Assembly: GCA_003446545.1 (NCBI GenBank)
Contig: DMAO01000327.1
Location: 1 to 8,373, forward strand
Reading direction: 5' to 3'
Length of the DNA stretch: 8,373 bases
DNA from: Sphaerochaeta sp.
GTDB lineage: Bacteria; Spirochaetota; Spirochaetia; Sphaerochaetales; Sphaerochaetaceae
A program made the position numbers and the translations under genes. Each line of letters begins with the position of its first letter. The first letter of the stretch is position 1. Below the pieces are notes generated by a model. The model ran no database searches, had not been told where the DNA came from, and saw nothing but the letters and a program-made list of their open reading frames with translations. Positions 7,448 through 8,373 of the stretch are shown in pieces.

Positions 7448-7587
7448 TTGTGCCCTCCTCCCTAAAACGTTGAATGGATGTTGTCGCGTACTTTATAGGG
7501 GAAAATGGTATGGTATAATACAAAGGGTGAGCTGGTGTGTATTCGGTGTATTGGTCTTTGTGTACCGTCGTTGGAGAGAGTTGTATC
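7448..7587. other. Intergenic region between the SbcCD cluster and the next gene
   Basis: This 140-base gap holds a promoter candidate in its middle and a ribosome binding site at its end, listed separately. No intrinsic terminator with a T-run is visible after the upstream stop codon; the only hairpin there (GGGC/GCCC, 7441-7455) is followed by TCCTCCC. Read-through from the upstream operon is therefore possible. Confidence 0.5.
7511..7519 (+). promoter_or_regulatory. Extended -10 promoter candidate for the 227-residue gene
   Basis: TGG followed by a perfect TATAAT (7514-7519) is a consensus extended -10 element. The hexamer at a 17-base spacing upstream (CTTTAT) is a poor -35. The predicted transcription start is near 7526, giving a leader of about 60 bases before ATG 7588. 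A small dyad, GTAT-A-ATAC (7513-7521), overlaps the -10 and may be incidental. Confidence 0.5.
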
Positions 7588-8271
7588 ATGGCAAACCAGT
7601 ATGAGATGAGACTGAAGGAAGTGAAGACAGATTTCTTTGCAAACCTTGCAAGTAAGGTATCCTCCTATTCCAAAGATGAAAATAGTTCCGGCAATAGGAA
7701 TATTGGTTCTACAAGATTTAAGCATAACCAAACCGGACCGGCCTTATCATCACCTGAAGATTTGGATAAGGGCCTGTCAGAGGCGTATGCAAGGGCTTTA
7801 CGCACGTTCCTAGAGGAAATAGCTTCCCAGATTAGAGATCCCGCTACTTGTTTGGAACTTCTTACACAGATCTATGAGACGGATAACCTGGTGTTTTCCG
7901 ATGCAACTGATGATGAAGGACTTCTGGCAGAAATCTATATCAGGGATGCAAATGAACTTTTCATCCAGTATGCTGCATCCTTTGCAGACAAGGAAAAACT
8001 TGCAAGCCTAGTTATGAGGATTTGTATCTCTGATAGGTATGGTGTCCGCTCTACCATTGCTGAGAATGCCCGAAAATTTCTCGGAGAAACTGAAATTCGC
8101 ATGTTGATAGAAGTCCTGCAACGTTTGGTAGGGAAGGAAGAGGACAGACATGCGCAGTTCAACTACCTGTATCTGATCAATTCCTTTGCACGGCAGATTG
8201 AAGATCATGTGCTTTTCCATGCAACGCTGGAAAAGTTGCAAGACCATGTGAATACCCTGTATAAAAGATAG
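7588..8271 (+). CDS. Uncharacterised alpha-helical protein, 227 residues
   Basis: I do not recognise this protein with certainty. ATG 7588 is chosen because GGAGAG (7573-7578) stands nine bases upstream. The frame is open back to a GTG at 7537, but the extra 17 residues (MYSVYWSLCTVV...) lack a ribosome site and fall in the leader. Residues 1-60 are polar and Ser/Asn-rich and look disordered or linker-like. From about residue 55 onward the sequence is continuous amphipathic helix without signal peptide or membrane segment, so it is probably cytoplasmic. A DATDDEGLLAEIYIRDAN stretch and a DRYGVRSTI motif followed by FLGETEIRMLIEVLQ faintly recall helical-repeat families such as DUF6880; this is a weak resemblance only. 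It has its own promoter candidate, so a functional link to the SbcCD cluster is not implied. Coding confidence is good; function is unknown. Confidence 0.75.
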   Translation: MANQYEMRLKEVKTDFFANLASKVSSYSKDENSSGNRNIGSTRFKHNQTGPALSSPEDLDKGLSEAYARALRTFLEEIASQIRDPATCLELLTQIYETDNLVFSDATDDEGLLAEIYIRDANELFIQYAASFADKEKLASLVMRICISDRYGVRSTIAENARKFLGETEIRMLIEVLQRLVGKEEDRHAQFNYLYLINSFARQIEDHVLFHATLEKLQDHVNTLYKR

Positions 8272-8315
8272 CATTTCAATCCCTAATTCGGGTAGATGCC
8301 CTTTCACCTGTACAG

Positions 8316-8321
8316 TATACT
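8316..8321 (+). promoter_or_regulatory. Possible -10 element (TATACT) before the last gene
   Basis: TATACT is the same hexamer as in the sbcD promoter candidate, here directly preceded by the 8-base palindrome CTGTACAG (8308-8315). No recognisable -35 lies at 16-18 bases upstream and there is no TGn extension. The distance to the ribosome site (GGAG, 8333-8336) would give a leader of roughly 18 bases. Support is limited to the hexamer and its position. Confidence 0.3.
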
Positions 8322-8345
8322 CGTAGGTAACTGGAGACAATGCAT

Positions 8346-8373
8346 ATGCCTGATGACACAAAAGAAAAGCTGA
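8346..8373 (+). CDS. Start of a further gene, truncated by the window edge
   Basis: An open frame begins ATG 8346 and reads MPDDTKEKL with no stop before the window ends. GGAG at 8333-8336 lies nine bases upstream, which suits this ATG better than the in-frame ATG at 8340, only three bases from the ribosome site. Nine codons are too few to identify the product. It lies 74 bases after the stop of the preceding gene on the same strand. Confidence 0.5.

Noticed and set aside
7438..7458. Hairpin GGGC/GCCC around the stop codon of the DUF2779 gene as a terminator.
   Set aside because: The stem is only four base pairs before a mismatch and no T-run follows it.
8281..8303. Terminator after the 227-residue gene (CCC/GGG and GGG/CCC pairings).
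   Set aside because: Only three-base stems can form and no useful T-run follows.

Overview
The window is a compact, all-plus-strand piece of a bacterial chromosome of moderate GC (my eye estimate is just under 50%). It holds four complete large genes, one complete gene of unknown function and the first codons of another. Gene content, strong Shine-Dalgarno sites and protein style fit a free-living spirochaete of the Sphaerochaeta kind. That placement rests on general resemblance, not on a diagnostic marker, and is tentative.

Layout. Bases 46-822 encode a two-domain protein: a short Phd/YefM-type antitoxin segment fused to a Uma2-type (DUF820) PD-(D/E)XK nuclease-like domain. A 129-base gap follows, holding an 18-base dyad (880-897) and an extended -10 promoter candidate (925-933). 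Then comes a tight three-gene cluster with gaps of 11 and 20 bases: sbcD (952-2190), sbcC (2202-5450) and a 658-residue protein (5471-7447). This last protein joins a Cas4/RecB-like nuclease domain, with a probable iron-sulfur cysteine set, to a C-terminal DUF2779 domain that looks like a DEDD (DnaQ-like) exonuclease. A 140-base gap with a near-consensus extended -10 promoter leads to an uncharacterised helical protein (7588-8271). A further gene starts at 8346 and runs off the window.

How the genes fit together. SbcC (ATPase with zinc hook) and SbcD (Mn-dependent nuclease) form the bacterial Mre11-Rad50 complex, which opens and trims blocked or hairpin DNA ends. The third gene has its own strong ribosome binding site 20 bases after sbcC and would add two more predicted nuclease activities to the same transcript. 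The inferred picture is a DNA-end processing cassette, possibly acting in repair or against foreign DNA. The unusual elements are this pairing of SbcCD with a RecB/DEDD double-nuclease fusion and the Phd-Uma2 fusion upstream. I saw no tRNA, rRNA, CRISPR array, insertion sequence or long repeat.
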